Source of the DNA: Jiangella mangrovi
GTDB taxonomy: Bacteria; Actinomycetota; Actinomycetes; Jiangellales; Jiangellaceae
DNA length: 64,000 nucleotides
Direction: 5' to 3'
NCBI RefSeq assembly: GCF_014204975.1
Contig: NZ_JACHMM010000001.1
Span: forward strand, 4,774,001 to 4,838,000
A model generated the notes under the pieces. The model saw only the letters and a list, made by a program, of their open reading frames with translations, was not told the origin of the DNA and did no database searches. Below, in pieces: positions 9,307 through 16,421 of the stretch. Both the position numbers and the translations under genes were made by a program. The number at the start of each line of letters is the position of its first letter. The first letter of the stretch is position 1.

Positions 9307-9590
9307 AGGTGCTTCGCCTCGGCCGGGATCTCGTAGAAGGTCGGGTGCCGGTAGACCTTGTCGGCGGCGGGGTCGAAGAAGGCGTCCTTCTCCTCGGGGC
9401 TGCTGGCGGTGATCTGGTCGGACGGGACGACCCAGATCGACACGCCCTCGCCGCGGCGGGTGTAGACGTCGCGGGCGTTGCGGACGGCCATGGCGGCGTC
9501 GGGCGCGTGCAGGCTGCCGACGTGCATGTGCGACAGCCCGCGCCGGGCCCGCACGAAGACCTCCCAGAGCGGCCACTCGGCGCTGGTCAC
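9303..9590 (-). CDS. paaB: Phenylacetyl-CoA epoxidase subunit PaaB
   Basis: A small 95-residue bridging subunit of the PaaABCE complex. The family signatures [24 protein letters not shown] and a C-terminal [11 protein letters not shown] are present. The GTG start overlaps the paaA stop (GTGA). Length and position match the family. Confidence 0.94.
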   Translation of the reverse strand: MTSAEWPLWEVFVRARRGLSHMHVGSLHAPDAAMAVRNARDVYTRRGEGVSIWVVPSDQITASSPEEKDAFFDPAADKVYRHPTFYEIPAEAKHL

Positions 9591-10549
9591 GCTGCCTCCG
9601 TCCGCGTCTTGGCGCGCTGCTTGGCGGCGTAGGCGGCGGCCGCCTCGCGCACCCAGGCACCGTCGGTGTGCGCCGCGACCCGGTGCGCCAGCCGCTGCGC
9701 GTTGCAGGGGCCGTCGCCCTTGATGACGCGGAACAGCTCGTCGTAGTCGGGGGCGGTGAAGTCGTAGTGGCCGCGCTCGTCGTTCCAGCGCAGGTCCGGG
9801 TCGGGGATGGTGAGCCCGAGGACCTCGGACTGCGGCACCGTCATGTCGACGAACCGCTGTCGCAGCTCGTCGTTGCTGAACCGCTTGATGCCCCACCGCA
9901 TGGACTGCTCGGTGTGCCCGCCGCTCACCTGCTCGCCGGTGTCGGGCGGGCCGAACATGGCCAGGCTCGGGTACCACCAGCGATCCAGCGCGTCCTGCGC
10001 CATCGCCTTCTGCGCCGCGCTGCCACGGGTGAGGGTCAGCAGCGACTCGAACCCCTGCCGCTGGTGGAACGACTCCTCCTTGCAGATGCGGACCATGGCC
10101 CGGGCGTACGGGCCGTAGGAGCAGCGCGTCAGCGGCACCTGGTTGGTGATGGCGGCGCCGTCGACCAGCCAGCCGATGGCGCCGACGTCGGCCCACGTCA
10201 GCGTCGGGTAGTTGAAGATCGACGAGTACTTCTGCCGCTTGGTGTGCAGCAGCTCGAGCACCTGGTCGCGCGAGACGCCGAGGGTCTCGGCCGCCGCGTA
10301 GAGGTAGAGCCCGTGACCGGCCTCGTCCTGGACCTTGGCCAGCAGGATCGCCTTGCGGCGCAGGCTCGGCGCGCGGCTGATCCAGTTGCCCTCGGGCTGC
10401 ATGCCGATGATCTCGGAGTGCGCGTGCTGGGCGATCTGCCGGATCAGCGTCTTCCGGTACGCCTCGGGCATGTCGTCACGCGGCTCGATGCGCCCGTCGG
10501 AGTCGACGATCGCGTAGAACGCCGCCTCTCGTTCGTCGGTACCCGCCAT
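9587..10549 (-). CDS. paaA: Phenylacetyl-CoA 1,2-epoxidase catalytic subunit
   Basis: Diiron monooxygenase subunit of 320 residues that epoxidises the aromatic ring of phenylacetyl-CoA. Metal-ligand segments include [11 protein letters not shown] and [12 protein letters not shown] (ExxH-type motifs). It is first in the operon paaABCDE, whose genes are joined throughout by 4-bp overlaps, implying strict co-translation. The start is supported by TAGCCT six bases upstream. No paaK, paaG, paaZ or paaJ lies nearby, so the rest of the pathway must be encoded elsewhere. Confidence 0.96.
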   Translation of the reverse strand: MAGTDEREAAFYAIVDSDGRIEPRDDMPEAYRKTLIRQIAQHAHSEIIGMQPEGNWISRAPSLRRKAILLAKVQDEAGHGLYLYAAAETLGVSRDQVLELLHTKRQKYSSIFNYPTLTWADVGAIGWLVDGAAITNQVPLTRCSYGPYARAMVRICKEESFHQRQGFESLLTLTRGSAAQKAMAQDALDRWWYPSLAMFGPPDTGEQVSGGHTEQSMRWGIKRFSNDELRQRFVDMTVPQSEVLGLTIPDPDLRWNDERGHYDFTAPDYDELFRVIKGDGPCNAQRLAHRVAAHTDGAWVREAAAAYAAKQRAKTRTEAA

Positions 10550-10555
10550 GGTTCC

Positions 10556-10561
10556 AGGCTA
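10556..10561 (-). promoter_or_regulatory. -10 hexamer TAGCCT of paaABCDE (leaderless)
   Basis: On the minus strand TAGCCT, six bases (GGAACC) and then the paaA ATG. The same hexamer and the same gap occur at dapA. Confidence 0.55.
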
Positions 10562-10637
10562 GGTCCCGATGTGACACCTGTCCAGCATCCCTGTTGGCCG
10601 GGTGTAACACCTCGGCCGCGCTGCGTCCGCCGCCGCG

Positions 10638-11561
10638 TCACGAGAACGACGCCAGCCGGTCGACGCCCAGGCCACTGATGAGCAGCCGCTCCTTGCCGTT
10701 ACTGAGCAGGTCGCGGGCCCAGCCGACGAACCCGCCGTCGCCGACCTCCTGTGGCTCCCCGCCGCCGAAGCGGGCCACGACCTTGAAGCACAGGCCCTCG
10801 TAGTACCCGCGGCCGGTCGCGCGATCGGGGTCGTCGACGGCGCCGGCTCCGGCCACGCCGTCGGCCACGGCCCGGAACGCCGGGTCGAGCACGGTCAGCC
10901 GCACCTCGACGCCGTCGGCACCCAGCCCGTCGAGAGCCCGGGTGACGACGCTGAGCTGCTCGGCCAGCGCGGCCCGCTCGAAGCTCCGGCCGCCGGGGTC
11001 GCGGCCGGCAGTGACCTGCGCGAACAGGGAGAAGTGGGCGAACATGCCGGCCGCGTCGACGAACTGCGCCCGCACGACCCGCTGGACGGCGGCCAGCCGG
11101 ACCACGTCGCGCGGCGCGGCGGCCCGGCGGCGGACGGCGGCCTCGAGCGCCAGTGCGTTGGTGGGGTCGGCGGCGACGTCGGTGCCGCGGGCAGTGGTGA
11201 CCACCTTGTTCTGGTCGACGGTGGCGAGCACGGAGTGGGTGCCGAGCGGGGCCAGCGGCGCCAGCGTGACGACGTCGGCCGGTTCCGGCTGCGCGGCGAC
11301 GGCGTCGAGCAGGGCGTCCTCGACCCGGCGCAGGGCACGGAACGGCACCGGCGACGGCGCGGTGAACCGGTCGCGGCGGTACTGCGCGAGCACGTCGGCC
11401 GGCGACAGCGCGGCGGCCCGGCGGCGGGCGAGCTCGAGCTGCAGAGTGGTGAGGTCGGCGCCGGGCAGGCCCGCCAGCGCGGCCAGCACGCCGTCGCCGC
11501 CGTCGTTCTCGACCCGGCGCAGGACCCGGCCGAGCGCCGTCCGTGAGCCGTTCTGCGTCAT
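10638..11561 (-). CDS. Uncharacterised protein with a HisRS-like C-terminal motif
   Basis: A 307-residue cytoplasmic protein, Ala/Arg/Val-rich, that I do not recognise with confidence. The central part has RRRAAAPRDVVRLAAVQRVVRAQF. The last 60 residues carry GRGYYEGLCFKVVARFGGG followed at the end by LISGLGVDRLASF. This resembles motifs of class II histidyl-tRNA synthetase or HisZ-type folds (YYxGxxF and GxGxDRL), so a paralogue of that fold is possible but unproven. GAGTGT lies six bases before the ATG at 11561. It is separated from paaA by 88 bp and divergent from the nitric oxide synthase gene. An earlier in-frame start is possible. Confidence 0.6.
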   Translation of the reverse strand: MTQNGSRTALGRVLRRVENDGGDGVLAALAGLPGADLTTLQLELARRRAAALSPADVLAQYRRDRFTAPSPVPFRALRRVEDALLDAVAAQPEPADVVTLAPLAPLGTHSVLATVDQNKVVTTARGTDVAADPTNALALEAAVRRRAAAPRDVVRLAAVQRVVRAQFVDAAGMFAHFSLFAQVTAGRDPGGRSFERAALAEQLSVVTRALDGLGADGVEVRLTVLDPAFRAVADGVAGAGAVDDPDRATGRGYYEGLCFKVVARFGGGEPQEVGDGGFVGWARDLLSNGKERLLISGLGVDRLASFS

Positions 11562-11958
11562 GCCTCCACACTCGCCGTCCGGACGCCTCGGGTCCACCGA
11601 ATATCGGCCCGGCAGCCACGCCTCGTTACTCAGCGTGACGGCCGTCACGGAGGGTGTCTCTGTGACGCGTGAGACTCTTCTCACGACCTCACTCATGGTC
11701 ATGTTGTCCGGTTTGTCCAGATATAGGCGATGAGCTGCGGCATTGCCTGGCGGCTCGACGGCGTCCGGTTCCGGACGACTTCGGCGGGTCCGGATGGATT
11801 CGCCGGAACGGCAGACGGCGCCGTCCGCCTTCTGAGATCATCCGTGACGGTGCGTCATTTTCCCGGCAGGATGATCATGTTCGGGGCGGCTTGCCGGAAA
11901 TGTCCGCATCACGCATCGACGGCGAGACGCCACCTGCGACAGCGGAGGAGCTGACCCT
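11562..11958. other. 397-bp intergenic region upstream of nitric oxide synthase
   Basis: Non-coding stretch between divergent genes. It is locally richer in A/T than its flanks. An inverted repeat GTGAG-N6-CTCAC lies at 11669-11684 and could be a regulator site. A repeated TTGTCC occurs at 11704-11709 and 11713-11718. GGAGGAG at about 11944-11950 is the ribosome-binding site of the next gene. A short overlapping plus-strand frame (11669-11962) has no recognisable product and was not called. Confidence 0.5.
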
Positions 11959-13143
11959 GTGACGACCGATGGGACGCATCACCATCCGGGCCTTCCGGAC
12001 GTTCCGATCCACTCCGTCGATCTCAGCGAAGCCGAGGCGTTCTTCCGCCAGCACGCCGCTGAGAACCCCCACGCTCCCGACCCCGAAGAGCGCTTCAGCG
12101 AGGCGCTGGTCGAGTTCGGCCGCCGGGGCACGTTCGGCCACACCACCGAGGAGCTCGAGTTCGGCGCCCGCGTGGCCTGGCGCAACGCCAACCGCTGCAT
12201 CGGCCGGCTCTACTGGCGCAGCCTGATCGTGCGCGACCGCCGCAGTGTCCGCACCGCCGAGGGCGTCGCCGCCGAGTGCGTCGAGCATCTGCGCGTCGCC
12301 ACCAACGACGGGCGCATCAGGCCGGTCCTCACCCTCTTCGCCCCCGACCAGCCGGGCCGGCCCGCGCCGCGGCTGCGCAACAGCCAGCTGGTCCGCTACG
12401 CCGGCTACCAGGGCATGGAGTCGGTCATCGGCGACCCCGCCCAGGCGGAGTTCACCCGCTGGGTCGAGAGCCTGGGCTGGTCGGGCAAGGGCACCGACTT
12501 CGACGTGCTGCCGCTCGCCATCGAGACCCCCGAGGACGGCGTCCGACTGTTCGACATCCCCGGCGACGCCGTCCTCGAGGTACCTCTGTCCCACCCGGAG
12601 TACCCCTGGTTCGCCGAGCTGGACCTCAAGTGGCACGCCGTCCCGGCGATCTCCTCCATGCCGCTGCGCATCGGCGGCATCACCTACCCGACGGCGCCGT
12701 TCAACGGCTGGTACATGGGGACGGAGATCGGCTCGCGCAACCTCGTCGACGCCGACCGCTACGACCGCATGACGCAGGTGGGCCGGCTGCTCGGCCTCGA
12801 CGTCGACAACGACCGGTCGCTCTGGAAGGACCGCGTCCTGGTCGAGATCAACCGCGCCGTGCTGCACTCGTTCGACGTCGCGGGCGCGAAGATCGCCGAC
12901 CACCACACCGAGTCGGAGATGTTCATGCGCTTCGTCGACAAGGAGGAGCGGGCCGGACGCCCCGCGCACGCCGAGTGGTCGTGGGTGGTGCCGCCGATGT
13001 CCGGCACGACGTCGCCGGTCTACCACCGCTACTACGACGACTCGACGGTGCTGCCCGGGTTCCTGGCCGGCACCGGCTGGACGCCGCCGCAGGAGGACGC
13101 CGTCCCCGCGGAGTGCCCGTACCACGCGAAGACCGGGGCGTAG
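11959..13143 (+). CDS. nos: Bacterial nitric oxide synthase oxygenase
   Basis: Heme/pterin enzyme that oxidises L-arginine to NO and citrulline. The 394 residues correspond to the oxygenase domain only; there is no fused reductase, as is usual in bacteria. The heme-ligand Cys80 lies in RVAWRNANRCIGR. The Arg-binding Glu is in FNGWYMGTEIGSRNL. The WSWVVPPMSGTTSPVYHRYY motif near the C-terminus matches the pterin/heme pocket. The N-terminus is His-rich (HHHP). It starts at a GTG preceded by a strong GGAGGAG site. No P450 or thaxtomin-type genes are nearby, so a housekeeping or stress NO role is more likely. Confidence 0.95.
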   Translation: MTTDGTHHHPGLPDVPIHSVDLSEAEAFFRQHAAENPHAPDPEERFSEALVEFGRRGTFGHTTEELEFGARVAWRNANRCIGRLYWRSLIVRDRRSVRTAEGVAAECVEHLRVATNDGRIRPVLTLFAPDQPGRPAPRLRNSQLVRYAGYQGMESVIGDPAQAEFTRWVESLGWSGKGTDFDVLPLAIETPEDGVRLFDIPGDAVLEVPLSHPEYPWFAELDLKWHAVPAISSMPLRIGGITYPTAPFNGWYMGTEIGSRNLVDADRYDRMTQVGRLLGLDVDNDRSLWKDRVLVEINRAVLHSFDVAGAKIADHHTESEMFMRFVDKEERAGRPAHAEWSWVVPPMSGTTSPVYHRYYDDSTVLPGFLAGTGWTPPQEDAVPAECPYHAKTGA

Positions 13144-13180
13144 CGCTCCCGCAGGATCGGGGAGTCGTATCGTTGGGCGG

Positions 13181-13762
13181 GTGTCCGAGCCGCCCATCGT
13201 CGCCGATCGTTCCGTCCGTCTCGCCTGGGCCGCCGACACCGACGCCATCGGTGCCGTGCAGGCCCGGGCGTGGACGGCGTCCTACGGCTCCCTGCTGCCG
13301 CCCGCGCTGCTCGCCGACGTCGACGCTCCGTCGTTCGCGGCCGCCTGGCGCGAGGCCGTCACCCGTCCGCCGTCGGCCCGCCACCGCGTGCTCGTCGCGC
13401 TCGAGGCCGGCCGCGTGGTCGGATTCGCGGCCACGGCGCCGTCCGAGGACCCCGACGCCCAGCCCGCCGACGGCGAGATCGTCGCCTTCCACGTCGACCC
13501 GGCCGCGTTCGGCGAGGGCCACGGCTCGCGGCTGCTGGCCGCCGTCGCCGACACCCTGCGCGCCGACGGGTTCACCCGCGCCCGCATCTGGCTGGTCGTG
13601 GGCGACGACGCGCTGCGCGGGTTCCTCGAGCCGGCCGGCTGGGCGCCCGACTCCGCGCACCGCACGCTCGACCTCACCGGCGACGGGTCGGCGACGCTGC
13701 GGCAGGTGCGGCTGCACACGTCGCTGTCGGACGAGTCGCCGGATTCGGGGGCGGCGTCGTGA
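13181..13762 (+). CDS. GNAT-family N-acetyltransferase
   Basis: Cytoplasmic acetyltransferase of 193 residues. The acetyl-CoA loop is FHVDPAAFGEGHGSRLLAAV (G-E-G-H-G-S, a variant of the Q/RxxGxG/A motif), followed by ARIWLVVGDDALRGFLEPAGW. Substrate unknown. The GTG start is preceded by TATCGT at 13168-13173 with a 7-nt gap, a leaderless arrangement. The stop overlaps the next gene as GTGA. Confidence 0.83.
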   Translation: MSEPPIVADRSVRLAWAADTDAIGAVQARAWTASYGSLLPPALLADVDAPSFAAAWREAVTRPPSARHRVLVALEAGRVVGFAATAPSEDPDAQPADGEIVAFHVDPAAFGEGHGSRLLAAVADTLRADGFTRARIWLVVGDDALRGFLEPAGWAPDSAHRTLDLTGDGSATLRQVRLHTSLSDESPDSGAAS

Positions 13763-14394
13763 CGTTCGCAGGCATCCCGGTCGAGGCGCTGGACTTCTAC
13801 GAGGACCTCGAGAACGACAACACCAAGTCGTTCTGGACCGCGCACAAGCACGTCTACGAGAAGTCCGTCCGCGACCCCATGCGGGCGCTGGCCGACGAGC
13901 TGTCCCCCGAGTTCGGCACCGTCCGGCTCTTCCGGCCCTACCGCGACGTCCGCTTCGCCGCCGACAAGACCCCGTACAAGACGCAGCAGGGCCTCTCCGT
14001 CGGCGGGCACTACGTGCACGTCAGCGCGGCCGGGATGTTCATCGCCGCCGGCTACTACCAGATGGCGTCGGACCAGGTCGCCCGCTACCGAGCCGCCGTC
14101 GACGACTCACGGCGTGGCGAGGCGCTCGTCGAGATCGTCGAGACGGCGCGCGACGCCGGATTCGTGGTCGACGGCGAGGCGCTGAAGACCCGGCCGCGCG
14201 GCTACGACGCCGACCATCCGCGCATCGACCTGCTCCGGCAGAAGACGCTGGTCGGCTGGCGGGACTTCGGCGCGCCGGACTGGCTGCACACGCCGTCCGC
14301 GGCCGTGCGGGTCGCCGAGGCGTGGCGCGAGCTGGAGCCGTTGAAGCAGTGGCTCGACGACCACGTGGGGCCGTCGGACCAGCCGCGCCGGTGA
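13759..14394 (+). CDS. DUF2461 domain protein
   Basis: A 211-residue protein of a widespread but uncharacterised family. Conserved features are FYEDLENDNTKSFWTAHKHVYE near the N-terminus, RLFRPYRDVRFAADKTPYKT centrally and the GGHYVHVSAAGMFIAAGYYQM segment. The GTG start overlaps the GNAT stop by 4 bp, so the two are co-translated. Its 3' end is 1 bp away from the convergent ASCH gene. Function unknown. Confidence 0.85.
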   Translation: MTFAGIPVEALDFYEDLENDNTKSFWTAHKHVYEKSVRDPMRALADELSPEFGTVRLFRPYRDVRFAADKTPYKTQQGLSVGGHYVHVSAAGMFIAAGYYQMASDQVARYRAAVDDSRRGEALVEIVETARDAGFVVDGEALKTRPRGYDADHPRIDLLRQKTLVGWRDFGAPDWLHTPSAAVRVAEAWRELEPLKQWLDDHVGPSDQPRR

Positions 14395-14395
14395 G

Positions 14396-14980
14396 TCAGT
14401 CCTCGACGGCGTCGAGGTAGGCGCGGCCGCGCGGCGAGATGCGGTAGCCGATGGGGAAGCTCTGCGTCAGCCCGAGGTTCTTCAGCTTGCGCACGTCGAG
14501 CTTGAACGGCGCCCGTTCGCGGCCCACCAGGTCCGCGAGGTCGCCGGCCCGGCGCTCGGGGTGCTGCTCGATGAGGCGCAGCGTCTCGCGGGTCCAGGCG
14601 CCGTAGGACGAGGCGCGGTCGAGGCGGTCGAGGCGCTTGGTGATGGTCTCGATCTCCGTGGCGTCGAGGTCGCCGCCCGCGGCCAGCTCGGCCCGCGGGT
14701 CGGCGTCGGTCGCCGGGTGGAACTCGATGCGGTAGGTCGGGTTGGCGGGGTCGCCGGGGAGGTCGGCCAGCAGGCTCGCGGCGTCCGGGTGCCCGGCCGC
14801 GCGGGCGTCGTCGTCGCTGATGGACGCCGGGTCGACGACCGTGACGGCGGTGACCTCGATGCGGCCGGCCGGCGTGCGGTACGGGCGGCCGGGCAGCACC
14901 TGCTGGCGGGCCCACCGCCGGAACGCCAGCGTCACCGTGCCGTCGGCGATGCCCGCCCAGAAACGCTTCTGGAACAGCAC
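14396..14980 (-). CDS. ASCH/PUA-like domain protein
   Basis: A 194-residue protein. The N-terminal ~65 residues start with LFQKRFWAGIADGTVTLAFRRW and continue to GRPYRTPAGRIEVTAV, the pattern of small ASCH domains, which are PUA-like and RNA- or nucleotide-related. The C-terminal half resembles a winged-helix segment (DLVGRERAPFKLDVRKLKNLGLTQS). TACGCT lies six bases before the GTG start. No clear operon partner. Specific function unknown. Confidence 0.72.
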   Translation of the reverse strand: MLFQKRFWAGIADGTVTLAFRRWARQQVLPGRPYRTPAGRIEVTAVTVVDPASISDDDARAAGHPDAASLLADLPGDPANPTYRIEFHPATDADPRAELAAGGDLDATEIETITKRLDRLDRASSYGAWTRETLRLIEQHPERRAGDLADLVGRERAPFKLDVRKLKNLGLTQSFPIGYRISPRGRAYLDAVED

Positions 14981-15054
14981 GCGGCCAGCGTACCGGTATC
15001 GCGATGCGGAACCGGGTTCATGACTGTCGGTCCGGATGAGTACTGTCTGCCCGC

Positions 15055-15783
15055 ATGGGTGAGGAATCGCGCGGTCAGGAATCGCGCAGCGCGATCCGGC
15101 GCGACGCCGCCGGCATCGCCGCCTACGCCGCCGCCTTCGGCGCCTCGTTCGGCGCCGTCTCGGTCGCGTCGGGCCTCAACGTGTGGCAGACCATGGTGCT
15201 CAGCCTCGTCATGTTCAGCGGCGCGTCGCAGTTCGCGCTGGTCGGCGTCATCGGCAGCGGCGGCGCCGGGCTGGCCGCCGTCCCCACGGCGCTGCTGCTC
15301 GGCGTGCGCAACGCGTTCTACGGGGTCCCGCTGACCCGGATCCTCGGCCGGCGGTCGCTCTCCGGGCCGCGGCGGCTGGTCACGGCGCAGCTGGTCATCG
15401 ACGAGACGACGGCCATGGCGGTCGGACACGACGAGCCGGAGTCGCAGCGGTACGCGTTCTGGACCACCGGCGTGCTGCTGTTCATCCTGTGGAACGCCGG
15501 GACCCTGGTGGGCGCGCTGGGCGGGTCGGCCATCGGCGAGCCCGAGACGCTGGGCCTCGACGCCATGATCCCGGCGGCCTTCCTGGCACTGCTGTGGCCC
15601 CGGCTGCGGACGGTGGAGGGGCGGGTGGTGGCGGCGGGCGGTGCGCTGGTGGCGACGGCCCTGATCCCGCTGGTGCCGGCGGGCGTCCCCGTTCTCGCGG
15701 CCGCGCCGATCGCCGTCGTCGCCGGTCTGCTGCCGCGACGCCCTGGTCGCGCCGGCCGCACCGGCCGTGAGGCGGCCCGATGA
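15055..15783 (+). CDS. azlC: AzlC-family branched-chain amino acid exporter, large subunit
   Basis: Integral membrane protein of 242 residues with about six to seven transmembrane segments and the AzlC signature region LVMFSGASQFALVGVIGSGG followed by LLLGVRNAFYG. It works with the small AzlD subunit to export branched-chain amino acids or analogues. TACTGT at 15041-15046 lies 8 nt before the ATG. It is followed by azlD with an ATGA overlap. Confidence 0.9.
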   Translation: MGEESRGQESRSAIRRDAAGIAAYAAAFGASFGAVSVASGLNVWQTMVLSLVMFSGASQFALVGVIGSGGAGLAAVPTALLLGVRNAFYGVPLTRILGRRSLSGPRRLVTAQLVIDETTAMAVGHDEPESQRYAFWTTGVLLFILWNAGTLVGALGGSAIGEPETLGLDAMIPAAFLALLWPRLRTVEGRVVAAGGALVATALIPLVPAGVPVLAAAPIAVVAGLLPRRPGRAGRTGREAAR

Positions 15784-16091
15784 CCGGGGTCTGGGTCGCG
15801 GTCGTGGTCGCGTCGCTCGGCTGCTACGCGCTGAAGCTGGCGGGCGTGTCGCTGCCGGCGTCGGTGCTCGAGCGCGACGACGTCCAGCGGGTGGCGGCCA
15901 TGCTGCCGGTGGCCATGCTGGCCGCGCTGGTCGCCGTCGAGCTGTTCGACTCGGCCGGGAGCCTGGGTCTCGACCTGCGGCTGCTCGCGGCGGTCGCGGC
16001 CGGCGTCGTCGCGCTGATCCTGCGGCAGTCGTTCCTCGTCGTGATCATCGTCGCCGCGGTGACGACGGCGGTGCTGCGCGCGCTGACGTAG
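15780..16091 (+). CDS. azlD: AzlD-family branched-chain amino acid exporter, small subunit
   Basis: A 103-residue membrane protein with about four hydrophobic segments (VVVASLGCYALKLAG, VAAMLPVAMLAALVAVELF, LLAAVAAGVVALIL, FLVVIIVAAVTTAVL). The ATG overlaps the azlC stop, so the two subunits are made together. Length and topology are standard for AzlD. Confidence 0.9.
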   Translation: MTGVWVAVVVASLGCYALKLAGVSLPASVLERDDVQRVAAMLPVAMLAALVAVELFDSAGSLGLDLRLLAAVAAGVVALILRQSFLVVIIVAAVTTAVLRALT

Positions 16092-16094
16092 GGT
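16089..16094 (+). promoter_or_regulatory. -10 hexamer TAGGGT of the NIPSNAP gene (leaderless)
   Basis: TAGGGT begins inside the azlD stop codon and is followed by seven bases and the GTG at 16102. The downstream gene could therefore be transcribed independently of azlCD. Confidence 0.45.
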
Positions 16095-16101
16095 CGCCCG
16101 C

Positions 16102-16407
16102 GTGATCACCTGTGTCGTCACCTACACCATCGATCCCGCCAAGACCCCGGAGTTCGAGCACTTCAGCCGTCGCTGGATCGAGCTCGTCAACGCACACGGC
16201 GGGTCACACCACGGGTACTTCCTGCCCGCCGAGGGGGCAAGCGACCAGGCCCTGGCGCTGTTCAGCTTCCCGAGCCTGGCCGCCTACGAGGAGTACCGGC
16301 AGCTGTTCGGGGTGCACCCGGACTTCGTCGCGATCGACGCGTTCCGCGACGAGACCGGGTGCGTCGTCCGATGGGAGCGGACGTTCATGCGCCCGCTCCT
16401 CCCCTAG
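16102..16407 (+). CDS. NIPSNAP-family protein
   Basis: A 101-residue alpha/beta-barrel ferredoxin-like protein. NIPSNAP features are the ITCVVTYTIDPAKTPEFEHFSRRWIEL start, GGSHHGYFLP and LFSFPSLAAYEEYRQ. The family is of unknown biochemical role, with some members near antibiotic-type monooxygenases. The GTG start is favoured by the adjacent -10 hexamer. It converges on ggt. Confidence 0.85.
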   Translation: MITCVVTYTIDPAKTPEFEHFSRRWIELVNAHGGSHHGYFLPAEGASDQALALFSFPSLAAYEEYRQLFGVHPDFVAIDAFRDETGCVVRWERTFMRPLLP

Positions 16408-16421
16408 CGTCGGTTCCGGGG

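Noticed and set aside
11669..11962. A short plus-strand frame (97 codons) before nos
   Set aside because: No recognisable product, ends inside the nos start, unusual composition; the region is better read as regulatory.
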